DNA of 11,689 nt from an uncultured Eggerthellaceae bacterium (GTDB lineage: Bacteria; Actinomycetota; Coriobacteriia; Coriobacteriales; Eggerthellaceae): positions 1 through 11,689 of the forward strand of contig CAKUNS010000039.1 of NCBI GenBank assembly GCA_934668515.1, read 5' to 3'. Each line of letters opens with the position of its first letter. Position 1 is the first letter of the stretch. Positions 1 to 6,719 of the stretch are shown piece after piece. Under the pieces are notes generated by a model, which worked only from the letters and a program-made list of their open reading frames with translations, was not told the DNA's origin and searched no databases. The translations under genes were made by a program, and so were the position numbers.

Positions 1-1509
1 GCTTTCGCGGATGACGATGACCTTGACCTGACCCGGATACTGAAGCTCGTTTTCAATGCGGCTGGCGATGTCATGTGCGAGGACAACGGTCTGAGCTTCA
101 TCGATTTTGTCGGGCTGAACCATGACGCGAACCTCGCGACCAGCTTGGATTGCGTAGGTTCGCTCAACGCCGTCATAGGAGTTAGCGATTTCCTCAAGCT
201 TTTCAAGACGTTTGACGTAGGCATCGAGGGTTTCCTTGCGAGCGCCGGGGCGTGCTGCAGAAACGGCATCTGCTGCTTGAACAAGCACATCCAGAACGCT
301 GTTGGGCTCCACATCGTTGTGATGCGCTTCGATTGCATGGACGATGTGCGGACGCTCGCCAAAGCGGCGTGCGAGATCTGCGCCGATAACGGCATGACTG
401 CCTTCAACCTCATGGTCGATTGCTTTGCCGATATCATGCAGCAAACCAGCCCTGCGAGCTGTGCTGGGGTCGATTCCAAGCTCTGAAGCCATAACACCGG
501 CAAGGTATGCAACTTCGAGCGAGTGGTTGAGCACGTTTTGACCGTATGAAGTGCGGTAGCGAAGTCGACCAAGGGTTTTAACAAGCTCAGGATGGAGATC
601 ATGAGTGCCGGTGTCGAAAGCAGCTTGCTCGCCAGCCTCCTGAACACGCTGGTTCACGTAGGATTCGGCCTTATGGAACATCTCTTCGATGCGTGCAGGA
701 TGAATGCGTCCATCGGAGATGAGGTTTTCCATGGTTACGCGACCGATCTCGCGACGAACGGGGTCGAAACAAGAAATGGTTACGCACTCAGGAGTGTCAT
801 CGATTATGAGGTTGGTGCCGGTGAGCTGTTCGAAGGAGCGGATGTTACGGCCTTCGCGACCGATGATGCGACCCTTCAGATCGTCAGAAGGGATATGGAT
901 GGTTGAGACGGTGTTCTCGACGGTGTGCTCTGCGGCAACGCGCTGAATTGCAAGGCTGAGGATTCCGCGGGCGCGCTTGTCGGCTTCGGCTTTGGTGCGT
1001 GCTTCGGATTCCCTGATGATGGTGGCGCTTTCAACAGTCACTTCATCGCGAAGGTTGTCGAGCAGTTCTTGCTTAGCCTCGTCCGGAGTCATGCCAGCAA
1101 TGGACTCGAGGCGATTTTCGACTTCTTGTTGTGCAGCATCGAGATCGCGTTGACGACGCTCAACCTGGCCTTGAAGAGAAGAAATCTGGTGCTCACGCGC
1201 ATCAAGTGAATCTGTGCGGCGGTCCAGGGACTCTTCACGCTGCTGAATGCGGTTTTCAGCAGCACGGACTTCGCGTTGGCGCTCCTTACGTTCGGATTCG
1301 ATCTCGGCGCGAAGCTTCAGGGCCTCGTCCTTCGCTTCAACCTCGGCTGCCTTTTTGATGGTCTCGGCTTGGAGCTGAGCATCATTGAGGATGTTTTGCG
1401 CCTCCTCGGCTTTTTGCTTTGCAGAGGCGTTTACCAAATAGCGAGCGATCACGAAACCGAGGGCTACGCCAACGAAGGCACCGACAATTGCGATGACAAA
1501 ATTAGGCAT
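1..1509 (-). CDS. rny: Ribonuclease Y (RNase Y), 3' end cut by window edge
   Basis: Membrane-anchored endoribonuclease that starts decay of many mRNAs in bacteria lacking RNase E. I translated the reverse strand from an ATG at 1509 and the frame stays open for 503 codons to base 1. Visible in order: one N-terminal membrane segment (residues about 3-24), a long charged coiled coil (about 30-180), a KH RNA-binding domain with GRIIGREGRNIR at 213-224, and an HD domain with HSLEVAYLAG from 329 and the metal-binding H358-D359 in LLHDIGKA. The family is usually about 510-520 residues and the last residues seen (VKVIVIRES) match its usual C-terminus, so only around ten codons and the stop are likely missing. 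A GAGGA Shine-Dalgarno sequence lies four bases before the ATG. The gene stands alone behind a 249-base gap after recX, with its own possible promoter and a 5' leader inverted repeat. Confidence 0.97.
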   Translation of the reverse strand, partial: MPNFVIAIVGAFVGVALGFVIARYLVNASAKQKAEEAQNILNDAQLQAETIKKAAEVEAKDEALKLRAEIESERKERQREVRAAENRIQQREESLDRRTDSLDAREHQISSLQGQVERRQRDLDAAQQEVENRLESIAGMTPDEAKQELLDNLRDEVTVESATIIRESEARTKAEADKRARGILSLAIQRVAAEHTVENTVSTIHIPSDDLKGRIIGREGRNIRSFEQLTGTNLIIDDTPECVTISCFDPVRREIGRVTMENLISDGRIHPARIEEMFHKAESYVNQRVQEAGEQAAFDTGTHDLHPELVKTLGRLRYRTSYGQNVLNHSLEVAYLAGVMASELGIDPSTARRAGLLHDIGKAIDHEVEGSHAVIGADLARRFGERPHIVHAIEAHHNDVEPNSVLDVLVQAADAVSAARPGARKETLDAYVKRLEKLEEIANSYDGVERTYAIQAGREVRVMVQPDKIDEAQTVVLAHDIASRIENELQYPGQVKVIVIRES

Positions 1510-1543
1510 ATTGTCCTCATTTCTACGTTTGACCTGCGATTAC

Positions 1544-1573
1544 GTTTCTAGACACGACAATGTGTTTAGAAAC
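1544..1573 (-). repeat. Inverted repeat / hairpin in the rny leader
   Basis: Arms of 12 bases at 1544-1555 and 1562-1573 are complementary at 11 of 12 positions and enclose a 6-base loop. The plus-strand arms read GTTTCTAGACAC and GTGTTTAGAAAC. The structure sits 34 bases before the rny start codon, between the possible promoter and the ribosome binding site. If transcribed it would form a hairpin near the 5' end of the mRNA. It could instead be a protein operator. It has no T-run after it, so it is not a simple terminator. The repeat is directly visible; its role is inference. Confidence 0.6.
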
Positions 1574-1592
1574 AAGGCGAGAACATGCCCTG

Positions 1593-1622
1593 TATAAAGG
1601 ATATGAAATTATGCTTTCGCAA
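1593..1622 (-). promoter_or_regulatory. Possible sigma-70-type promoter for rny
   Basis: On the minus strand TTGCGA (1622-1617) and TTTATA (1598-1593) are separated by 18 bases, which fits a housekeeping -35/-10 pair. Transcription would start near 1586, giving a leader of about 77 bases that contains the inverted repeat at 1544-1573. The region is AT-rich and other pairs can be drawn (for example CATAAT at about 1610-1615 as the -10), so this exact pair is uncertain. A promoter somewhere in this gap is expected because of the terminator-like hairpin just upstream. Confidence 0.35.
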
Positions 1623-1633
1623 ACTAAATATCT

Positions 1634-1650
1634 AAAACCCGTTACCGGGC
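1634..1650 (-). terminator. Weak intrinsic terminator candidate after recX
   Basis: On the minus strand CCCG-GTAA-CGGG forms a short GC-rich stem (four GC pairs plus a G-U closing pair) capped by a GNRA-type tetraloop, followed directly by TTTT at 1637-1634. It lies about 110 bases after the recX stop and just before the possible rny promoter, which suits an end for the recA-recX transcript. The stem is short, so termination may be partial. Two other T-tracts on the minus strand, at 1713-1707 and 1693-1688, lack a clear stem. Confidence 0.4.
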
Positions 1651-1758
1651 AGAATTCTCACATAGACATGATAGATGAAATTTAACGAAAAAAGGAATTC
1701 GGCATGAAAAAAATGACAGGACGCGCTTAGTCTCGGTGAAATTATCACGTAAAGAAAC

Positions 1759-2403
1759 CTAAATAGCCTGCGATTTTTCAAACCATGCTCTTGCGACTTG
1801 TGATGCTATGTTGATTGGGTAGCCTCTGGACACGAGTTTTCGATAGGCGCCTTCGCGTTTGTTCTTTGACGAAGGTGGCTTTGATTCGAGAAATGCTAGG
1901 GCTTTGTCGAATTCTTCGTCGAAAGTGACTTCGAATGCGTCGGGCCAGCCTTCTATGAGGTTGACGTCGATTTCTTCTTGTTGGAGCTCGATAGCTATGC
2001 CGCGTGATCCCTTCGATTGCCTCACTCTACTTTCGATAAGCAGTCGTGCATAACGGCTATCGTCGAGGACCCGAAGTTCGGTTGCTTTATCGATGGCGGC
2101 TTCGATATCTTCGTTAAGGAAGCCTTCGCGAGAGAGGCGATCTTTGATTTGATGGGTGGATCTATCGCGTGCGTTTACGAGAACGAGTAATTTCTTGAAT
2201 GCAGCATCCGCGTCGCTCACGAAAGCTTTCCGGTTTGCATTCTTAGAAGTACGCGAAGCGGAGTGTCGCGAGAGATCGTGGCTTGCTTGTTGTTGAGAGT
2301 GCGTTTCGCTTGCATGGATCAAATCGGGGACCAATCGATCAGTCCCCGATTCGATTTCCTTAATGCGTGATCGCAGCGTATCGATATCGACTGCGGAGTT
2401 CAT
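1759..2403 (-). CDS. recX: RecX family regulatory protein
   Basis: Small protein that binds RecA filaments and modulates (usually inhibits) their ATPase and strand-exchange activity. The C-terminal two thirds show the three-helix RecX repeats: a first repeat from about residue 66 (AAFKKLLVLVNARDRS), a second with VLDDSRYARLLIESRVRQSKG (112-132) and GIAIELQQEEID, and a third with GAYRKLVSRGYPINIA (185-200). The 214-residue length is longer than compact RecX proteins of about 150-170 residues. The excess is a polar N-terminal segment of some 60 residues rich in Ser, His, Gln and Asp, without a recognisable fold. The start ATG overlaps the recA stop by one base (TAATG), so translation is probably coupled to recA and the gene shares its SOS promoter. 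The Shine-Dalgarno is weak (AAGAAGAAA), which agrees with coupling. Confidence 0.93.
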   Translation of the reverse strand: MNSAVDIDTLRSRIKEIESGTDRLVPDLIHASETHSQQQASHDLSRHSASRTSKNANRKAFVSDADAAFKKLLVLVNARDRSTHQIKDRLSREGFLNEDIEAAIDKATELRVLDDSRYARLLIESRVRQSKGSRGIAIELQQEEIDVNLIEGWPDAFEVTFDEEFDKALAFLESKPPSSKNKREGAYRKLVSRGYPINIASQVARAWFEKSQAI

Positions 2404-3458
2404 TATTTCTTCTTAGGCTTTGCGACGGCCTTTACCTCATCCGCCTCTTCTTTGGTGCGAGTGATGATGGGAATTTCGTATGCCTCGCGAACCTTCGTTT
2501 CGAGCTCGTCACGAAGCTCAGGGTTTTCCAAGAGAGTTTGCTTGGCTGCTTCTCGGCCTTGGCCAAGGCGCTCTTCGCCGTAGGTGTACCATGCGCCGCT
2601 TTTCTTTGCGACGCCGCACTCTACCGCCATATCGACTATGCAGCCTTCCTTGGAGATACCTTCGCCGTACATAAGGTCGAATTCGGCTTGGCGGAATGGC
2701 GGAGCCACCTTGTTCTTAACGACTTTGGCTCGCACGCGATTGCCAACTGGCTCTCCGTTCTTCTTGATGGTGTCGATTCGACGGATGTCGATTCGGACGC
2801 TTGAGAAAAACTTCAAAGCGCGACCACCCGGGGTGGTTTCGGGGTTGCCGAACATGATTCCGATTTTTTCACGCAGCTGATTAATGAAAATGCAAGTTGT
2901 GGATGATTTAGACAGCGAACCGGCAAGCTTGCGCAATGCTTGTGACATGAGTCGAGCCTGGAGGCCCACCGTTGAATCTCCGATTTCGCCTTCAATTTCA
3001 GCGCGTGGTGTGAGAGCTGCTACCGAGTCGACGATGATGCAGTCAATTGCTCCAGAACGAACGAGCATGTCGCAGATCTCAAGCGCCTGCTCACCGGTGT
3101 CAGGCTGTGAGATGAGGACTTCGTCAATGTCAACGCCGATGCGTGCTGCATAAACCGGATCGAGTGCATGCTCGGCGTCGATGAACGCTACGACGCCGCC
3201 AAGGGCCTGGGCTTCAGCAAGGATTTGCAATGCGAGTGTTGTTTTACCGCTTGATTCAGGGCCGTAAATCTCAACGATACGGCCACGGGGAACGCCGCCA
3301 ATGCCTAAAGCCGCATCGAGTGCCAAAGAGCCTGTGGGGATTGCCTCAACGGTGAGGTCTGCGCCGCCATCGCCAAGCTTCATAATGGCGCCCTTGCCGA
3401 ACTTCGATTCAATCTGATCGGTAGTGAGTTTTAGAATCTTGTCTTTATCGTCACTCAT
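2403..3458 (-). CDS. recA: Recombinase RecA
   Basis: Cytoplasmic ATP-dependent recombinase that forms filaments on single-stranded DNA, pairs homologous strands and triggers LexA self-cleavage in the SOS response. All landmarks are present: Walker A GPESSGKT (66-73), the catalytic glutamate region FIDAEHALD (E96), Walker B CIIVDSVAAL (140-149), loop L1 near EIEGEIGD, FINQLREKIG (191-200) and loop L2 near MFGNPETTPGGRALKF. The length (351 residues) and the Lys-rich end are normal for RecA; there is no intein. The ATG is preceded by GAAGGAG (3473-3467) eight bases away. Upstream is a consensus -35 box and an SOS operator. The stop overlaps the recX start by one base, giving a recA-recX operon. 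Confidence 0.99.
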   Translation of the reverse strand: MSDDKDKILKLTTDQIESKFGKGAIMKLGDGGADLTVEAIPTGSLALDAALGIGGVPRGRIVEIYGPESSGKTTLALQILAEAQALGGVVAFIDAEHALDPVYAARIGVDIDEVLISQPDTGEQALEICDMLVRSGAIDCIIVDSVAALTPRAEIEGEIGDSTVGLQARLMSQALRKLAGSLSKSSTTCIFINQLREKIGIMFGNPETTPGGRALKFFSSVRIDIRRIDTIKKNGEPVGNRVRAKVVKNKVAPPFRQAEFDLMYGEGISKEGCIVDMAVECGVAKKSGAWYTYGEERLGQGREAAKQTLLENPELRDELETKVREAYEIPIITRTKEEADEVKAVAKPKKK

Positions 3459-3487
3459 ATACAGTGCTCCTTCAATTCGATGATCGC

Positions 3488-3517
3488 ATATTAATACGAA
3501 CAGATGTTTGCTGTCAA
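3488..3517 (-). promoter_or_regulatory. recA promoter (-35 TTGACA, -10 TAATAT)
   Basis: On the minus strand a perfect TTGACA (3517-3512) is followed after 18 bases by TAATAT (3493-3488). Transcription would begin near 3481, leaving a leader of about 20-25 bases with a good Shine-Dalgarno before the recA ATG. The 18-base spacer contains the whole LexA-type box, so a repressor bound there would block RNA polymerase directly. The -35 is exact; the -10 matches 4 of 6 consensus bases. Confidence 0.75.
3497..3510. promoter_or_regulatory. SOS (LexA/DinR-type) operator
   Basis: The sequence CGAACAGATGTTTG fits every position of CGAACRNRYGTTYG, the LexA/DinR box known from Bacillus and closely related to the mycobacterial SOS box. 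It lies inside the recA promoter spacer. The match and placement are seen directly; binding by a LexA homologue is inferred from the family, since no lexA gene is in this window. Confidence 0.85.
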
Positions 3518-3566
3518 CAAAATCCGTCCCTACTGTGCGATTCGAATGTAATTGAGTGTTCTTACA

Positions 3567-3582
3567 ACCACTAATCAGTGGT
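3567..3582 (-). terminator. Weak hairpin after pgsA-cinA
   Basis: On the minus strand ACCACT-GATT-AGTGGT gives a perfect 6-base-pair stem with a 4-base loop, extendable by G-U pairs. It starts 66 bases past the stop of pgsA-cinA and lies upstream of the recA promoter. The bases after it (TGTAAG) do not make a T-run, so if it terminates the ftsK-to-cinA operon it does so poorly or with Rho. The rest of the gap, 3606-3648, holds several short GAATC/GATTC inverted copies but no clearer terminator. Confidence 0.3.
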
Positions 3583-3648
3583 CAAACATCCACTTTCAGA
3601 TTAAACGAATTATTCGAACCGGATTCAAACGCGAATCTAACGGCGATT

Positions 3649-4827
3649 CTATTCGATCTGCGAAGCGGCGTTTTTCATTATAAGCAGAGCTTCGAGCGTG
3701 GTTTTGCGTCGAACTTCTTCCCTATCACCTTCGAACTGGAATCGAGCAACAGAGGTTTCCAGTGGGCTGTGACATCCAATGAACACGGTGCCAACCGGTT
3801 TACCAAGCTCTGCGCCAGTTGGCCCTGCGATTCCCGTAACGGAAACAGTGATGTCTGCGTTCAGGGTATGTGCAGCCCCATCCGCCATCTCGCGTGCGAC
3901 ATCCTCGCAAACTGCGCCCTGTGCCTTGAGAAGCGACCCGTCGACGTTCAGAACATCATGCTTGATTTCGTTGGTGTAGCTGGCGACGCCACCTTTGACA
4001 ACTTCGGACGAGCCGGGAATGGATGTGAGCGAGGCACAGATCATGCCGCCTGTCAGGCTTTCTGCTGTTGCAAGCTTGATGTTATGAGCGATCGAGAATT
4101 CGACGAGGTCTTTTGCCGCCGCGCCTAATTCTCCGTAGCCAACGGACCTTTTGCTGATGTCTGAAGCTGTCTCTTTCGAGCCGAATCCCAGGAGTGTTCG
4201 CGCTTTGACCAGGTAGTCCATCATGGAAACGATGGTCAGCACCAAGGCGATGATCATGACGATCCAGCTCACGACCCAAAACGCATCGCTGAATGTTTCG
4301 GCAGCGGTTCCTGCCATGTGGGTGTCCTTGATGGTGAACATGACGATAGCGACCATCTGAAAGACCGTCTTCGATTTGCCGATATAGCTTGCGGCTATGA
4401 CGACGCCCTCGGAAGCCGCGATCATGCGAACACCGGAGACGATGAATTCACGGGCAAGGATGATGAGCGCGACCCAGCTGGGCAAAGATCCCAGTTCGAT
4501 AAGCACGAGAAGTGCTGCTGCAACAAGGATCTTGTCAGCAAGCGGGTCCATGAACTTTCCAAAGGTGGTTACCTCGTTGCGGCTACGAGCAAGGTAACCG
4601 TCAAGCCAGTCGGTGCCGGAAATCAGGATGAAAATGGCAGCAGCGATATAACGCTTCATGTTCATGTCGATTTCCGGAAGGTTGATCCACTCCGGCCACG
4701 GGCAAACCATGACTGCAACGAACAGCGGGACAAGCAGGATTCTCGCGAGCGTGATGATATTCGATATAGTCCAGTTGGTGTCGTCTTTATGGGAGCTTGC
4801 GCTTTGAGACTGCGGTTTTGTTTTCAT
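3649..4827 (-). CDS. pgsA: PgsA-CinA fusion: phosphatidylglycerophosphate synthase joined to an NMN amidohydrolase domain
   Basis: Two enzymes in one 392-residue chain. Residues about 20-208 are a membrane CDP-alcohol phosphatidyltransferase with several hydrophobic segments and the full signature D73-x2-DG-x2-AR-x8-G90-x3-D94-x3-D98. This part should make phosphatidylglycerophosphate from CDP-diacylglycerol and glycerol-3-phosphate. After a polar linker (about 209-235), residues 236-392 are the CinA C-terminal (PncC) domain, with AESLTGG (255-261), GGVASYTNEIK (279-289) and VTGIAGPTG (330-338). This domain deamidates nicotinamide mononucleotide in pyridine-nucleotide salvage. The N-terminal MoCF-like domain of full-length CinA is absent. 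Between codons 204 and 260 there is no in-frame ATG, GTG or TTG, so a separate cinA start is unlikely. The ATG overlaps the rimO stop by one base (TAATG). The amidohydrolase would be tethered on the cytoplasmic face of the membrane. Confidence 0.93.
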   Translation of the reverse strand: MKTKPQSQSASSHKDDTNWTISNIITLARILLVPLFVAVMVCPWPEWINLPEIDMNMKRYIAAAIFILISGTDWLDGYLARSRNEVTTFGKFMDPLADKILVAAALLVLIELGSLPSWVALIILAREFIVSGVRMIAASEGVVIAASYIGKSKTVFQMVAIVMFTIKDTHMAGTAAETFSDAFWVVSWIVMIIALVLTIVSMMDYLVKARTLLGFGSKETASDISKRSVGYGELGAAAKDLVEFSIAHNIKLATAESLTGGMICASLTSIPGSSEVVKGGVASYTNEIKHDVLNVDGSLLKAQGAVCEDVAREMADGAAHTLNADITVSVTGIAGPTGAELGKPVGTVFIGCHSPLETSVARFQFEGDREEVRRKTTLEALLIMKNAASQIE

Positions 4828-6182
4828 TAGACAAGAGACCCTTCCATTTCGTACAAAAGGGAATCGTCTATCACGACTTCCACAACATCTCCGATGTTGC
4901 CTGCGCCTTCAGGAAGATAAGTTACGCCATCAACCTCGGGAGCTTGAGAACGGGTCCTACCGAATAATTGGCCATCTTCCTCATATCCGCAGATCAGGAC
5001 TTCAGCATGCTGTCCCACCCGATTGGCCACGCGGGGAATGCAAACGTTGTCGCATAGGTCGCGAAGCTGCTGAGCTCGATCGGTCTTCTCGTCTTCGTCG
5101 ATTTGGTCAGGAAGCGAATAGGCGCGCGTTCCTTCCTCGCGGGAGTAGGCAAAAGAGCCGATATAGTCGAGGTCGGAGTCGGCAACGAAATCAAGAAGTT
5201 CTTGGAATTGGTCTTCGGTTTCGCCCGGGAATCCCGCGATAAGCGTCGTGCGAATGGTTGCAGCGGGGATGCTCGTGCGGATCTTCTTGATGAGGTCAAT
5301 ATGTTCTTCGGCAGAGCCGGTACGATTCATCAAGCGAAGAAGTTCGGCATTTGCATGTTGGAACGGGATATCGAAGTAACTGCAGATGTTTTCATGCTGG
5401 GCAACGACGTTGATGAGCTCGTCGGTCACGCCTTCGGGCTGGATATACATAACGCGGAACCATGCCTGGGTGAATTCCTCGGCGAGCTGTCCCGTCAGCC
5501 ATGCCAAGGTCTTCTTTTCGGCGAAATCGTCCCCCCACCTTCCGGTGTCCTGCGCGATAAGGATGATCTCGCGTGCACCTGCGTTGATTCTGTTTGCGAC
5601 ATCGTTGCGAATTTGTTCGTATTCGAAGCTATGATAGCGACCCCGAATATAGGGGATTGCGCAGTATGAGCAGAATCGATCGCAGCCATCAGAGATCTTC
5701 ACGTAGGCGCTAGCGCCGAAAACATGCGGGGATTCAACGCGAGCGAAGTTATGGGCCGATTCGCACCGAACTTCCGTCTTAAGGGGAAGCAGCGAAGCGT
5801 CGATGATGTTTGAAACCACCTCAACGATGTCGTCTTCCTTCGAGCAAGGTACGAAAGAAGACGCTTCGGGCAGCTCGGCTTTGAGTTCTTCTCCGTAACG
5901 TGCGGGCATGCAGCCGGAAACGATAAGCTTCGAGGTTCCTGCGGAGATAGAATCGTATCCTGCGACTTCGAGAACCGCATCAATGCTTTCCTCGGTTGCC
6001 GCTTGAATAAAGGAGCACGTGTTAACCACGACGACATCGGCGGATTCGGGATCGTTTTGAATCGCGAATCCGGCATTGACGAGTTTTTCGATCATGTTCG
6101 CGGTATCAACCTCGTTCTTAGCGCATCCCATAGTGATGAATGCGATAGATGCGGATCGGTTCGCAATAGAATTTGAAGGCAT
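4827..6182 (-). CDS. rimO: Ribosomal protein uS12 methylthiotransferase RimO
   Basis: Radical-SAM enzyme with two iron-sulfur clusters that adds a methylthio group to a conserved aspartate of ribosomal protein S12. The N-terminal methylthiotransferase domain has its three cluster cysteines at C20 (ITMGCAKNEVD), C56 (VNTCSFI) and C91 (VSGCMPARY). The radical-SAM motif CxxxCxxC is C167-C171-C174 (SDGCDRFCSYCAIPYIRGR), and a TRAM domain occupies about 385-451. MGCAKNEVD rather than the GCQMN form, with AATEESIDAV, favours RimO over the tRNA enzyme MiaB. The 451-residue length is normal. The ATG is 24 bases after yajQ; the nearest AGGAAAG is about 12 bases from the start, a rather distant ribosome site. 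The next gene overlaps by one base. Confidence 0.95.
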   Translation of the reverse strand: MPSNSIANRSASIAFITMGCAKNEVDTANMIEKLVNAGFAIQNDPESADVVVVNTCSFIQAATEESIDAVLEVAGYDSISAGTSKLIVSGCMPARYGEELKAELPEASSFVPCSKEDDIVEVVSNIIDASLLPLKTEVRCESAHNFARVESPHVFGASAYVKISDGCDRFCSYCAIPYIRGRYHSFEYEQIRNDVANRINAGAREIILIAQDTGRWGDDFAEKKTLAWLTGQLAEEFTQAWFRVMYIQPEGVTDELINVVAQHENICSYFDIPFQHANAELLRLMNRTGSAEEHIDLIKKIRTSIPAATIRTTLIAGFPGETEDQFQELLDFVADSDLDYIGSFAYSREEGTRAYSLPDQIDEDEKTDRAQQLRDLCDNVCIPRVANRVGQHAEVLICGYEEDGQLFGRTRSQAPEVDGVTYLPEGAGNIGDVVEVVIDDSLLYEMEGSLV

Positions 6183-6206
6183 GGAGAGTATCGCTTTCCT
6201 GATCTC

Positions 6207-6704
6207 TTAGCGGTAGTTCGTGTATTGAAGAGGTTGACCGTAGTCCTGCGACTTCAGGAATGCGATTACCTCTTGAAGGGTGTCGCGGGATGCGGACGAA
6301 ACGCGAAGCTTATCGCCTTCGATCTGGACTTTAACCTTGAGTTTCTGAGCCTTGATGTCTTTGTTGATCTTGCCGGCGGTGTCTTTGTCGATGCCGTCGA
6401 CAAGGGTTGCCGTTTTGGAGACGGACTGACCAGCGCCAGGTTGAGAGGCTCCCCACTTGACGGCGCCCATGTCGACGCCGCGCTTGACGAGTTTGGTGCC
6501 AATGATGTCAGTGACCTGACCGGCAACGAAGTCACTGGGTGCCTTGACGGTGAGGGTCTTGGCCTGCTTGTCGAAGGAAATGCTCGAGCCGGAGTCTTTC
6601 AGATCGTAACGCTGAGTAAGTTCCTTTTTAGCTTGTTGATACGCATTGTCGACTTCCTGAATATCTACGGAAGAAACAACGTCGAAGCTGGATTCTTTAG
6701 CCAT
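6207..6704 (-). CDS. yajQ: YajQ family nucleotide-binding protein
   Basis: Small cytoplasmic protein of the YajQ (UPF0234) family, which has a ferredoxin-like double fold. Members have been reported to bind cyclic di-GMP or other nucleotides, but the role outside a few Proteobacteria is not settled. The 165-residue length and both signature ends are present: SSFDVVSSVDIQEVDNA near the N-terminus (5-21) and PLQYTNYR at the very C-terminus. The middle carries KLVKRGVD and KLKVKVQIEGDKLRVSS, also typical. The start ATG follows AAAGG and lies 15 bases after the rodZ-like gene, so it is inside the operon. No partner or effector gene for nucleotide signalling is visible nearby. Confidence 0.95.
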   Translation of the reverse strand: MAKESSFDVVSSVDIQEVDNAYQQAKKELTQRYDLKDSGSSISFDKQAKTLTVKAPSDFVAGQVTDIIGTKLVKRGVDMGAVKWGASQPGAGQSVSKTATLVDGIDKDTAGKINKDIKAQKLKVKVQIEGDKLRVSSASRDTLQEVIAFLKSQDYGQPLQYTNYR

Positions 6705-6719
6705 GTTCGGGCCTTTCTG

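Noticed and set aside
73..486. Several plus-strand open frames opposite RNase Y
   Set aside because: The reverse strand gives a continuous 503-residue RNase Y with KH and HD motifs. The plus-strand frames are short and show no family resemblance.
1688..1713. Two A-tracts on the plus strand (T-tracts on the minus strand) after recX, considered as terminators
   Set aside because: Neither is preceded by a stem of more than about three base pairs on the minus strand. The CCCG-GTAA-CGGG hairpin nearby is the better candidate.
3556..4128. A 190-codon open frame on the plus strand opposite pgsA-cinA
   Set aside because: It is antisense to the CinA domain, whose motifs are intact, and it starts in the AT-rich gap without a convincing ribosome site.
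5103..5669. A 188-codon open frame on the plus strand opposite rimO
   Set aside because: It is antisense to the radical-SAM and TRAM coding region, with no ribosome site or recognisable domain.
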